From positions 140,947 to 204,946 of the forward strand of contig WBMZ01002998.1 in the NCBI GenBank assembly GCA_013400975.1: a stretch of 64,000 bases of DNA, written 5' to 3'. A program made the position numbers and the translations under genes. The notes under the pieces are model-generated. The model was not told where the DNA came from. It made no database searches and saw only the letters and a program-made list of their open reading frames with translations. The DNA is from Atrichornis clamosus. Its lineage: Eukaryota > Chordata > Aves > Passeriformes > Menuridae. Below, one piece after another: positions 39,221 through 52,675 of this stretch. How positions within the stretch are numbered: position 1 is the first letter of the stretch; each line of letters starts with the position of its first letter.

Positions 39221-42200
39221 TCTTCACTGCGCCCTTCTCACCAAGAACCCTGTGCACATTGGAAGAGCACCTCAGAACACAAACCAGCTCTCCTGAACCC
39301 GAGATGTTCCCTCATGTCCTTCTCTCCTCTTCCTACTTCAGACCTTTATGTCCCTTCCTTCATTCACTTCTTGTCAAACTGCAGCAGCAGGTCCCTGCAC
39401 AGAGGGCAGAGGAGACAGGGGAGCTACAGAGCCCTGACACTTGTTAGGATTAGACTATATTAGAGTAATGGGAACACATTAACTCTTTTAGGCCTGTCAC
39501 ATGAATCTGTAAGAAGTGGGCAAGGTGAAAAATCAGCTGACCAGCTTCAAGGGGAGTTCCTACTTCAGCACAGGTGCCCTGCAGTAACACACAAGACGCT
39601 AGGCACTGACACTGAGCACATATAACTGGGGTGCCACAACAGCCACATCCTGACAGAGATGTGATGAAAGGACTCCTTTTAGAGACCAGCTGCTCTGCAT
39701 GTCCAGCATCTTCATATCCTTTTGTGCTCGTCTCACTTTTAGCAGTGGAAGTTCTCAACTATGGCAGCAGGTTTCCTTCTCTGTAACCAACACTCTGACA
39801 TGAAAAGTAGTTTTAAGTAAGATAGCCCACAGAAGATGACTGTGAAAGGAAGACAGAAGGGTTTAGAAAAGCTGCAACTGATTATTTAATGGACCAGTTA
39901 TTGCTCAGTCACCACCAACCAGAGAATAAGGCGACCTCTGAATATTCTGGTTTTGCCAGGTTGCCTGTGTCAGATTGGGGAATAATCTTCTGCTATGTTT
40001 TAATGTAAATGTACCTCAAAAGATTTCAAACAAATTAGAAAGCTAAATCTCAGAACCCATCATTAGTCTTTACTTGCTTTCTAGGATGCCATTTCTAACA
40101 AAAAAAGAGGGCACTTGCTAAGGTAACAAAGTCTGTATTTCAACAAAAATCACTGCAAAAACTGAAATTCACCAACTTTCTCTAAGCAAAGTAAAGGGAC
40201 CTCAGCTAGAGAACTGTGGCAGATACAGGGTCTGACTGCTCTGTACAGAAGTCTTGCTGAGCAAAATTTCTCAGTGCTCAGAGGGGCTTCCCTAAGACAG
40301 CTCCAGGACTCACAGCACTGTGGAGTTTTACAACAGTCATATGCTGAGAATGACGTCAGTTTTCAATGCAATTAACCTTTCCAGCCTAATGAAATGGCTC
40401 TATTGGCTGCAGAGGCAGCAAAGAGCCCCTTGACTCTGGCAGGCTCCTCAGGACAGGTTATCGAGGTTGCAGAGTGTTACTGCTCCACTCCTATTTGCAG
40501 GCTGCAGCTAATTGATGCCAGACCTGAAAGGAGTAGGCAATGCCAGACCCAGCGTTGTACTCCAACATCATATTGATCCTTGGGAGCAGGGACTTGGGTC
40601 TGTGCCCGTTGATCTGCTGTGTCACAGGCAGCGTTCTTCCAGGAACGTACCCTGGGCAGCAGAAGCACACAGCTGGGAGAAAGAGGAAAGTTCCCCAGAT
40701 GGGAAAGCATATGGACTACTCCAGGGTTGACACAAAGGCAGCACACTACCTTGTGACTTAGGAAGAACCAGATCTGGGATGGAGCCTCAAGCTTTTGTGC
40801 TGTTCTGTTCTCCAGCTGGGGAAAAAGAGGCATAACAGGCCTGCCAAGGGTGGGTGACAACTGCTGTACCCTAAAGGCTGACACTCTGGAGTCACTTTCT
40901 TCCTTTCTAGGTGTTGAACTTTGACAAGTGGTGAGGTGGGGGAAGGGGTGGGCTGAACATCTGGTATTACGTGAGCCACGAACACTCACTGCATGTGGAA
41001 GGAGGGAGAAAGCAATGGGTACCTTTGACTCCTACATCAAACCATCCTGCCAGTACAGCACATGGGGATTTCAGTCTTGGAGTTCCAGAGAACTACAAAT
41101 CAGACCCACATTTACCTATGACTTTAGTAGTCTCTTTTGAGATTTACCCTGCAGTGCTCAGTCCATCACACTTCATTAATTTCAAACCTGCCACAGAGGT
41201 GTCACCAAACTCAAGCACCCAAAATGTTAGAACCTAAATTATACCCTTAAAATTATTAAGATGGCATTAAAATGAGAAAATCATGCAAATAACAAAATAT
41301 TTTTGTCTTCTACGTCTGTTTCATGATCTCAAGCCATGATATCAATCTTTCTTCTGTAATGCTGAGGGAAAAAATTTGCAGTAAGACACAAAACTATAAT
41401 TATTTTCACACATCTTCCTCAGTGTCTTTTACAAATTGTTGCTATATTTTTCAAACACCAGTGTATTTTTCAATGTTCCAGTGTGAGAAATATATAGCGA
41501 GGACACGTACAGGACATGGTTTCATGTCCTACATGAAACTCTAGTTCCATTTTGTACACTCACTCACTGGAAAACAAAGAAAGGAAAGAAGACCTGCCAA
41601 CCAGCTGGCCTTAGAAGCTTTGAGATGTGTTGTCCTTGTGCACTTTCCTCTGGGAGGCTTTCTTGCTTTGTGCGTAAACCTCATGGAACAGCATCAACTT
41701 CCCACAGTTCCTCAATATTCAAAGGCAGAGGAAACGGTGCAGGAGACAGAACGTGCATATGGAAACACATTTTGAAAAAATTTAATTACTGTTAACAACT
41801 TTAACAATATAGGGTTATGCACATTCTATGTGACAACCAGTAGTATCTACTTAACCTAGAGATCAATCTGGAGCCTACTATTATACAAGATTACAATCTT
41901 TGGATAGAAATCATCGAGTTTTTCTTAACTTTTGGCTACAGGAAAGAGAAGTTGAAGAATCCTAGACCTCTGCATGTGAAAGGACAAGAATTTTCATATC
42001 TAGCATGTTCAGTAATGTCTCAGCTCCTAAAGAGCAATGTCCTCCCCCGTCATTACAGAAAGTCTGTCACATTTTAGCTCTAGTGGGTATTTCAGGACAG
42101 CTAGAACTGAATCCAACACAGGGAAAAGGATGTTCCACAACCCCAAACATTATACTCTCATTGCTGCACTTCAGGGTCAGTGATGTGTGGTCCCATTCTC

Positions 42201-43869
42201 CTGGGAAATTGAGGGAAGGTTGCTGAATGGCACAGCGTCACAAATAAGTGCTGCTGAAGTGGCAGTCTTCAGACAGATGAAGATGCAAAGTTGGTGGTGA
42301 AGGAAGGAACTAGGAAATAAAAGTTCTGTTGTCCATTAAGCTTTGCTTGTGTCTGAACAGAGCCATGTGGTTGCACAGCACATCAGACAAATAGATGGGG
42401 CACAGAGACTAGTTGAAGCCTCCCAGTACAGAGACTTCCAGTGTCAGACATCCACAGGCCATCTCCTCTGGTGCTGGTACCAAGGAAAGTTTCTTATTAG
42501 AACTTCCTTTTAAAAGAGCCTTTGGTCATGGAGGTCCTAAATTTGACAAGTAAAGAATGATACTGCAGAACTGCCGAGGAGATAAACCTGAGTAGTAGCT
42601 TTGCCGTCCTTGCTGACCTGGGAAGTAATTAAACCATCAATACTGGCTTCTTCAGGTTACAAAACTTCCCAGAATAGCAGAGCCACATAGCATTCACACT
42701 GGTAGAAATCAAACACTAACTCATCCAGTCTGGGGCAAAGCAACACTGCAGATTAGGGGGAGGGCTGGCTGAGGTGAGAGGAGAAGTGAACCTTGAGTGG
42801 CTCAAACAGGCATGTGATGCAGTCCTGGGAAGCCCTGGATTTCACTACTGAGACACAGACAATCAGAAGAACATGGGAACCATGGCAGGGAAGGGGAAGT
42901 AGAAGAGAAATTAATTCTAAAAACTCTAAAAGGTGGCAGAACACAGAAAAATAAGTTCCAATTACTGTAAATCAAAAGCAATCTGGATCAGACTGAAGCA
43001 GACTGAAGCCTCAAAGGGAGAAAGCCAACAGGTAAGCAGGAGAAGCAAGAAAAACACTTTGTCACTTATGACTTTGGCACAGAGTACAAACAGACACAGG
43101 ACACAGACAGTGTGATACAAATGCTGCCAAGATAAAAATGTCTCTGAAATTAGTGCTTACGCACACACTGCAACACACAGAGATCTCCTCAGCAAGGAGG
43201 ATGTTTTTGCAGAACTACAAAATATGCTTATCTCCAGTATCTGAGTGTGCAAATCAGGACTGGCATGGGCAGTGTAAGTTTATACATACACATATAGGAA
43301 TATGCTTGGAAAGAGGCAGAGTAGTACTTGCTGAAAAATCTGTGTCAAGGTAGAACTGATGCATTTGCACAGCACAAAAGCTTTCGTCCTGACTACAGAA
43401 ATTCAAGCTAAACAGCCCAGCACGTGGCACCTATCTCCAGGAACTTCTTTCCCACCAAAGTAAAACTTGAAAACAAACTAATTTGTTTGGGGATGATGAC
43501 TGGGACAGGACAGGTTATATTATTAAAGGCATTATTCTCATTACAAAAGCACTTCACTAAATCGAAGTGTTAGGCAGTGTAAAAAAGTGTATTAAAGATC
43601 CTTCTTGGTCCATAAGAACTTGCATTCCAGAGACGAATAAAAGACAGAATGTTTTGATGCAAAATTTACAGATGGGGAGAGAATCAGAGACTTGAAGTGT
43701 TTGCTCAGTTCACCTAGGGAAATTATAGAAGAGCTGGGAACTGGGCTTTGATCCTGATTCCAGCTTTAGAGCATCCAGCATCCTTAAGAAACAGAAAGTG
43801 GGAAAGCTGCTTAATCACAGGATTTACTTTGTGGGCTTCCAAGATTAATGGTAGGGATGTAATATCACA

Positions 43870-43945
43870 GGAAAAAAAAAAATCTCTTTTTAACAAAAAC
43901 CAAACCAAAACCAAAAAAACACAAACAAACAAACCAACCAGAAAC
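43870..43945. repeat. A/C-rich low-complexity run
   Basis: The stretch contains AACCAAACCAAAACC and ACAAACAAACAAACC units after a short poly-A run. It is a simple-sequence region similar to the two other A/C-rich runs. Confidence 0.75.
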
Positions 43946-44171
43946 TTTTTTATTTGCTCCAGAACTTCCACTATAAGTACAGTTGAACAGTTTTCAGGAT
44001 TTTTCTTCCTTCATGATGTGTATTTGATTTTACTTCAGTTATTTTAAGAGAAAGATCATTATCTCTCAGAAATGACAACAGTACAAAGACATAGCTTCTC
44101 TTCAGCACAGCTAGGAAAAAAAAACCCAACAATTTTCTCAAGGTAAAATTTTAGCACTGCCTTGGGAAGTT

Positions 44172-44206
44172 AAAAAAAAAAAAAAAAAAAANAAAAAAAA
44201 AAAAAA
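44172..44206. repeat. Poly-A run containing one ambiguous base
   Basis: An A homopolymer of about 35 positions has a single N at 44192. It is a simple repeat in intron 1, and the N reflects sequencing uncertainty. No transcript-like sequence or polyadenylation signal was recognised beside it. Confidence 0.95.
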
Positions 44207-45847
44207 GCCCTAGAGATAATATCCACTCACTGGGAACACTAACCAGAGAGTAGAAGGAAGTCCTGGGCAGGAGAAACATCTGCTTGAGTGTCTGCAAGAG
44301 AAGGAAGGAAGGAAACAAGGAAAGGTTCCCTCTGCCAGGCCAGAAAGCATTAACTCTGCACTCAGTGAGCACCGCAGGGTTTGGGGAGCCTGTGCTGCCA
44401 TCTTCAGGGATGCTCTCACCTTTCTGTGACCCGAAATCACAAATGAAGGAAAACAAAAAGAGGAGAAATTTCCACAAAAAAAGAGAGGAAGAGAAAAATG
44501 AGATATCAGCTCTGCTCTTTTACTTTTGGGATTGCTGGTTGCCTGGTGTTGACTAGCTCAGAGAGAAATACAGAAATTAAAACTGGGAAAGCCAAATAAA
44601 TCCTGCCTAGACCACAGACATCCCCAGGCTGCACTAAAGCTAACTAATCATTGCTGTTTAGCCCTGTCTGATTTCTCTCTCCTCTTCTAATGCCGAGTGA
44701 GATTATTCACCGAGCCTTGATGGCAGATGCTCAGTCAATGCTAACTAACCATCTCTTCTACAAAGCAATTTCAAAGAGACAGAGTGAGACACCCCAACTC
44801 TTTCCCACAAGGGCTGAATTAAAACGAGTTAATTGTGTGCCCACAGGCTTCTCAAAGCCCTGTTTTGCAAGAACAAATTGTAGGTATTCCAAAATCTCAT
44901 GTATCTGTTATTCTTCCTCAGACAAAACAGCAAGATTTGAGATGCTGTGGGGATATGTATTGTGCAATAATGACAGTAAACTGAAGAGGACAAAGCAGAT
45001 TCTTATTATTTCTGACTAGTGGACATATGCATATCTCAAATCATTTTAAAGTGCTTTCTGATATGTGCAATTCTCCCTTTTTCCCCATCACAACCCATTC
45101 CACATAGTTGTAAATTCTTTGTCTTTTCTCTTACTTCTTACTTAGTTACACATTCCTTACATTTTTCAAAGTGCTTTACAGGCTTGAGCCACAGGGCCCT
45201 CATGGATCAAATATTACACAGAAAAATATAACCCACTAATATTGCATTTTCAAGCTGGAAATCATGTTGTTCCCCACTTGCTATGTTGAGACAGGGCTTT
45301 CTTTGCTGGTCGTAACATTAACTGAACGGGAACTGTATTCTCCAGATCTCTGTTGTCCTCTGGCCTCACTATCCCCACACCCTCAGTAAATACAACTGCT
45401 TCTCAATTCATCTAAATGACAAAATTAGAAATAACATTTTTATATAAATTAATCACCAAGTATTTGCTCCTACTTAGGTCGGATCATCACTGAAGGTTAC
45501 AGACATAAAACACTACTATTATATTTTATTAACATTAACAATCCATTTTGTTTAAAGCTTTTGGCTTTGTATTTTATTTCACCTAGGTTACAGTTATTAC
45601 CTCACAAAATGGAAGAGTTCCATTTTTATCCACTCAAGTCACTGTAAAAAATACATTAGAAATTATGATTTACAGTGAATAAGAAGCAACATGCAGCATC
45701 TTTCACCCACAAGGCCTTCATAGGCTTTCATCCACAAGGCTACTCAAAATTGTATGCACATTAAGAGACCATTTCACTCTTCATCCCATCTCTGAAGCCT
45801 AACACAGCAGCTCTTCTGCTGTGTACACCCAGAGCCTCTGAAGAAAG

Positions 45848-45864
45848 AAAAAAAAAAAAAAAAA
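45848..45864. repeat. Poly-A run
   Basis: Seventeen A bases preceded by AAGAAAG, a short simple repeat in intron 1. Confidence 0.9.
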
Positions 45865-48800
45865 GAATTTTCTGACCCATTAAAACTATATTGGAAAATA
45901 AGGAAAAATGTAAATATCTGAGCTGAAATGTAATCAGATCATTGGAATCCACCAAATAACCAATACTGCAACGCCAAGATGGGTGCCAGGGACACAGAGA
46001 CAACCCTGATTCCAGGCTGAGGTGCCAGCTCTCAGAGCAAAGAAGTTTTGATAGCAACATCAGCTCTTGCCCTGCCTGCCACATTTGATTGTTTGTCTCC
46101 TGCTCAGCTTTGCTAACCTACAAGAACAGTCAGGATCACAATTTAGCATAAGTGTGAATGAAAGAAGAAGGGAAAAGTAAATGGTTTGCTCCTAACTGTA
46201 GAGACTCTTACTAAAAAAGTTAATTGAACAGAGTAGAAAACTGCCGTTTTGCTGACGGATTATTTTAGTCATTCCACAAAATGTAATACACAGTTATGTC
46301 TCACATTGTCCTGGTCCTTTCTGTGATCCATCACATGCACTCAGCTCGGTCCATCTGTTTTGTTCATCTCTCAAACACGCACCTGCTTTCCCCATGCTAT
46401 TCCTCACTTCAGTCAACCACCCGGCTGACGTCTCGCAGACAGTGCCTGTGACGCCTCCCTCTGCAAGACCTACACCCACTGAAAACACTGGCAGAAAGCA
46501 ACTCGCTAATGATGGGTGAGATGTGCAACAAAGGACTCGTGCTTTGTCTTTTCCAAATCTGTACAAAACAAATGCACTCAGTCTATAAAATTGGACAGAT
46601 TTTTTTTTCTTTTCCCCAGTGCTGGCCTGCTGCTGGTCTGAGGGAAAGAATAGAGCTGTCAAATCCTTCATCTTCTCAGCTTTCTGACCTCTGCCTCGGT
46701 GCCTTCTCTGCGGATCCCCTTCCTTTCCCTATTCACACTTTACAGGGCAGCACCGTGTTTTACCACACCTCTAGCAGCTGGGAGTGCACAGCAGTCTGGG
46801 CCCTGGGAAGAGGCATTCCTGATACCCTTCTAGAGTGAACCTGCAGATCTGCTGCTCTGTGCCTCTGAACCTCTGTGACTGCTCCCAGAAGGGCATGCAG
46901 AGGCGCAGGGGAGGTGTGTGCCACACTGGGTGCAGGGATGCTGCTGCAGAAGAGGGTATGAAAGGCAAGCTTTGTATGAAATAGCAGCGGCTACTGCAGG
47001 CCACCACACAGGAGCCAGAACAGAGCCAGCAGAAGACTGCTTATCCATGCTGTGCTTTAGTCTATGCAGTAATCCCAGCCTCTCACTTTCATGAGTGCTA
47101 AATTCACACAAAAATGTTTTTTTTAAAACCCACCACAGGCGATTAAGCTGTGATCTAGATTAATTAGCTGCCATATTTCATTTTTAAACTCAGAACTGGC
47201 CTGTGCTGACACAAGGGAAACCTATAATATTTTTACTCATACCTAACTGTCTCTGATTTTTCATGTTTCCTAGAACTGAGTGGTTGCTCCCAGCCTCACT
47301 CAATTCATGCCAGGGAACTGCCTGCACCCACTGCTGGCAGCAATTCTGCTGCACCCCTGGGGATGGATACCAGGATGAAGGTGGAGGATCAGGGATCTCC
47401 TAATGAAAGTGCTGACCCTGGTGTAACACACGTGCCCCGAGTAGCATTGCTTCAGTGTTGAAAACAAAAGATTGATGAATTGTATAATGCACTTTTACTG
47501 CTGCTAATTTTTCTGAGTGCTGCTGTTTTGTGTCTTCTGGAGGCTAACAGGACCCTTTGGCCACAAAGCAATATTTACTCCATCCTGGCAGCTGGGCTGC
47601 TGGAGGCAAAAGATGCATCTTTGCTCCTTGAATGATAAGGGAATGTCAGAATGCACATCAGGAAAAGGACATGTCTGACAGAGGCTCAGCACCACTGCAT
47701 GGAAACATGGCTCACCTTCTACCTCCTACTCCTGTGAAGTTCTTTCACTTTGCTCATTTAAATCCTTCTAGAAAGCAGGAGATAGGCAACAACACTTTTT
47801 ATACAACATCTTACAACTGACTTTCCCAAAACTAATTTCTGAGGTGGTAGACTCTCCTGTCCAGAACTATATTGGCCCCTGTCCATTAAAACTATAGCTC
47901 CTCAGAAGAAATGCCATTCAACCAACCTCCACAAAGTACCTTTTAGTCCTGATGACACTGTAAGTAAGTGTCGGCTCAAAAATCCCAGTACCAAATCTCC
48001 AACTTCTCTTGGAATTCCCTCATGGATTTAATACATTCACACTCCTGGTTGCACTGTTTTAGGTACTACCTTTACAGGAGTCATCCTACCAGCACCTTCC
48101 TTAAGCCAAGGAAATGCTCTGAGCCTCAGTTCAGCGAGAAGCATCTCCTGTAACAGACACGGAGCTTCATGGAAGATACCCTTGCTTGCCTTAGCACAGC
48201 TGGAGACACACAAGAGGTGTGTAAAGGGCACATGCATAAGGCACGTGGATGAGGTAGCAAATTAATTTACACCAAGCAGTAGAAGACAGATATCATGTAA
48301 CTCTCCTTATGTTCATTGGCGTATGAAGTATTTGTAAGAATATCAATGCAAACTATTCCTCAAAACCAGGTAAAACACAGAACCTTCCTTTCTTTCCCCA
48401 TCTTTGTACAAAATTTCTAGAGCAAGCACTGCACAACTGTAAAGAGCTGCCAGAACAGGAACTACAAAGCAGTGCCATCAGCCCATGAAGTTCTCAAGCA
48501 GAAGAGGTTTGTCATGTGCTGTTCTCTGTTCCCTCCATCCCACTCAGCAGGAAGGACTTCAGATAAAAGTTGGGAAAAAGTGAAACCATCTCTTGTATCA
48601 CACTGCAAGAGTCAACAGATAAGCAATCTGTAATCCTGCAATACAGCACAACCATATCAATAGCCAACAGTGGTCAGTAGAATAGACCAGAAAATTTTTT
48701 TTAATTGGTTGGTGGTCCCCAGTTCTTTTTTTAAATTGGTGAGTTTTTTTCTCTGGGGGATAGTATCTCTATCCCAAAGAAAAAGGTCAGTTAAGTTTTT

Positions 48801-51800
48801 CCTTTTCCCATGCCAAATCAGTGCTGCTCTAACTTGCCCCAACTAATGTAGAGGACTCCACTCCCATCCCACCTCACAGCAATGTGTCATTCCTGCCTTC
48901 TCCACTGGAGCAGAAGTGCAGCACAGGCCTCCTACCAGCTGCTAATGTGTATCTTTCTTCTCTAGTCGCAGGGACACTAAACACACTGCAATAAATCTCT
49001 TCACCCCAAGGGAACAGTTCTCTTTCTTCAGGCCCCATGACATTATATAGAGCAGCTCTTCCCAATGTCAAAACCTCCATTTCAAAGCTCCTCTTCTGTC
49101 TGAAATATCCTGCTGCTTTATGTCTTACCACCTCTCCCCAGTGCAATTTGCTCCCAGCACACCTGGCTTTCAGGTTCCCCACCACGGATGCAGAAGGCAG
49201 GCTGTGCTTTCAGCCAGTGACAGGGGCCATGACAGGGCTGTCAGGTGGAAGGGACCTGTGTGTTTGTGTGGGGAAGCTTTTCACACATGCCTCTTCCTCA
49301 CCTCACAAGGATGCTGCTCACAACCTTCACCTTGCAGCAGAAAGACGAAACAAGACAGTCTGCAAATGTGAAGGAAAGTCCATTTCCAGTGCAGCAGCCA
49401 TATGGTGCATACTGAATTTAAAAGCTGGCAGAGAAACAAAGCAGTAGTTTAGCAAAGTCTGACCCCAGTTTTTAAGTCAATTCTCATTCCATTTTAGCAA
49501 TAGGAACCCATGCACGTGCTAGCAGAACCTTTCTTCCTCCTCTGTGATCTCTCCTTTTTCTAAAGGTGTTGTATTGAAATTCCAGCTTTCTGCAAGAAGC
49601 AATGCCAGGGTATTTCCATTGGATCTTCAGTAAAGTTAAATGAGAAAAGGGGTGAGAAATAGATGTTTTCTACTATACCTCAGACAAAAACCTTAGTCTC
49701 ACCACAAGATGCAGTCAGAGTGACTGGACTTCTGCCCTTGGCTTTTCAGCCACCAGTTCTCCATCCCAGTCTGATCTCAAGCTTCATGACACAGGTTCTA
49801 CCCTTGCTTGTCCTTCCTCCAGCACACAATCTTCAATCAAACACAGCTCCAACAATATCCAGTGGAAGTATTCTGCTTACAATCCAAAATGCTCAAGATC
49901 ATTCTGAATCACCAACTCTCCTTTGGATCTCTTGTGTAGAGCAGTAGAGTATTGTCTGGCATTGGGTTTTGCAATTCCTTACAGCATCAGAGCTCTCAGG
50001 ATACTACAGAATCAGATGGCGCTAAACTCAGATTTCCTACCCACAGGGGAATATCAGGGAGGTTTAGCTTAAGGCAAAATTTGTTACATTTGCCTTCCTC
50101 TTTTTCTTGATTTTATCTATTGCAATTGCTGCTCAGCTTGATGGCATTATATAGATAGGTACCTTAAAAGAAGCTTGAAACCACAGTTGAGTTTCTTCTT
50201 CCCAGCAATCCTGTTGCAGTCTTCTTCCTCTTTTGCACAAGAGATGGGTTTCATCCACATTCCAAGAGTTTCATCCTCATAAATCTGGCAAAGGACATTA
50301 TCCTCTGGAGATCTCTGGAATTCTCCACATGCCGGAATGCTTCTTCGGAGTCCTGCTTTACTCACCTCTGGTGTGTTTTTATCCCTATAAAATTCTTTGC
50401 AACTTCAGCGAGTTCACACTTCACCTGCTCTCACACCTCATTTGGTATTTTGTCCTCTGTGCATTTTAGCAATGCATCAAACTGCTCCCCAATTACCACT
50501 ATGCAGCCTTCTCCAACATACTCCAAATTATTCCCGAAGGGGTGAAAGAATCATTTCACGCAATAGAAGCATGAAACCTGAACTCTGAAAGAAGCAGCCA
50601 GTGATCTGAGGCACTAACAGCACCTGGCAGAATTTTATGGAAAGAAAATCACTTGTTTCTGCCATTCCCATACAAAACTTTAGTTGGTTCTTGCCCCTCC
50701 ACTTCAACATGATTTTTTATATGGGTTCCAGGTATTTCTTCTTCTACTGTGATGTTGAACTGAATGGCCTAATATTAATCTTGTACCAATTTTACATTGG
50801 TATAACCCATCTGATTTTCACAGTTACTTGTCATTTACACTGCAGAAATGACAGCAGATTCATATTCAAAGTACCTTAGATGAGAGTTTTAAAAAGAAAG
50901 TTCCCAAACATGCTCAAAGCTTGTAGATGGCTTCTTCGTCTTGTGGTTTCTGTTTATCTAGTTTCCCATCTAAATTCTCAACACCAGCCTCTTCCTTCAA
51001 CAGCAGTGACAGCATTTCATGGTTGTTAGCTGCTCTCAGAAGATGAAGTAACCTGATATAAATTACTTATTGCTGCGAGTGAAACAGAACCTGTTAGCAC
51101 AGTAGTCGCTTCTAGAAGGCAGCAAGTATTGACTACATTATTACAGGTAGAAGGTTTTCTATCATGGTAGAACTCATTTTAATATGGCATTCTCCTCAAA
51201 GATTTTTCTCTATGGCTATTAAAGGGTTTTTTCCCTGGTTCAGTAGTCCACATCATGAACAGGAGACTACATCCTTGATCTAACTCTCACATTGGTGATG
51301 TACAAAAGCTACAGTGAGACCACTCAGATGTCATTTTTCCAGAAGAAACCAGAGACAAGGAGGATTGAGAACAGGAGTTAAAATAATGGGCAACCCACAA
51401 ATGAATGGACTGTTCTCTGTTAAATCTGCATTTATTGCTATTCCTTTATCCTGTTAAGAAAAGACAGGGTAGCTGATAAATCAGCTACTGACTAAGAAAA
51501 AGACAGAGGATATTTAAAATAAATACCTCTACATATTCATCATATTGTGATATGGATAAGCTATACTCTGAACTAGATGAGAAATTCCTGTATATCCTAA
51601 TGAGACATAATAGATGCATTTGATATTGTCAATTAAACCAATTGTAAATTAAAGACAACATACCTGTCATTCTTAAGTCAGGCTGCAAGAGCCCAGCAAT
51701 TCAGGTCTCAATGACAGTTATACTTCCATGGAACCAGGTAGAGGATACTTCTCTTGCATTAGGTTTAGCCTAAATGGATCCAAAGCCTGTGTGTCACTTT

Positions 51801-51874
51801 ATTAGGAAGTAACTGACAAACTAGATGGAGTTTTGAGACACCATAAAATGACTGGGTAAACTCAAGTATGATGT

Positions 51875-52147
51875 TAAAAACCTCAAAGGACACAACATGA
51901 GGCCATGAACTGAAAAATACAGTAGGGTCTTTCTGAACATAAGCAAACACTTTTTCACTGTGGTGGGTGATCGAGCACTTGTACAGGTTGCCCAGAGACA
52001 TTGAGGTGTTACCCATCTTCAAGATATTAAAAAGCTGTCTGGACCTGGTCCTGAGCAACCAGCCCTAAATGGTTCTGCTTGAGCAACAAGTTGAACCAGA
52101 TGACTTCCAGAGGTCCCTTCCAACCTCAACCATTCTGTGATTCTGTG
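51875..52147 (+). mobile_element. CR1 LINE, 5'-truncated 3' end
   Basis: The segment matches the 3' part of bird CR1: a TCTGAACATAAGCAAACACT stretch, then a TTTTTCACTGTGG segment, GTTGCCCAGAGA, GACCTGGTCCTGAGCAAC, then GATGACTTCCAGAGGTCCCT and TCCAACCTCAACC. It ends in the diagnostic tail ATTCTGTGATTCTGTG (52132-52147). It is heavily 5'-truncated, as most CR1 copies are, and carries no open frame. It lies antisense to ESRRB. The 3' end is exact; the 5' boundary is approximate. Confidence 0.9.
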
Positions 52148-52557
52148 AAAAAGCAAGAAATCTCTTCATTTAGGAAACAGTGTACATAAACATAAATGAT
52201 GCAATCGTAAAGCTTGATGTATTTCTCAAAGATGATGTGAAACTCATACACAAAGATTTCTCTTTCCCCATCAAGCTTCTTTACCACAAGATCTTCAGAC
52301 GCTGTGGAATCACTCTTCAGGACATGTGGTGACAGCGTCCAAACTTATACTATTAAGATGCTGAAGGGAGTGCATAGAGTAGGACACGGCATGGATGACA
52401 GAGAGCCTCCCTGGAGACTCCATGAGGTCCATAAACATGGAAACACTACCTTAATGCAGTAATGAGACCGCTGCCAAGATGACCAGGAGAAATCCACATG
52501 TACTTTTAGAGGACAAAGTAATTTGAGCATTTTCAAAGAGCTGTCCTGTGAATATTA

Positions 52558-52675
52558 AGGTGTGGCGGCTGTTCTCCAGGCCGGCCCCGGAGCCCCCGGT
52601 GCAACCCGGCGCACTGTCGGCACAGCCCTGCAGATGGCTGCAGAGCTCTTCCAGCGCCTACCTGCGCTACAGCAA
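52558..52675. other. Isolated CpG-rich patch in intron 1
   Basis: About 115 bases contain nine CpGs and are strongly GC-rich, while both flanks are AT-rich and CpG-poor. The minus strand has a donor-like GCGCAG|GTAGGC at its right part, so an alternative first exon of ESRRB is possible. Open frames cross the patch on both strands, but none resembles a known family. It could also be a retroposed fragment of a GC-rich gene. Nothing decides between these. Confidence 0.4.
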
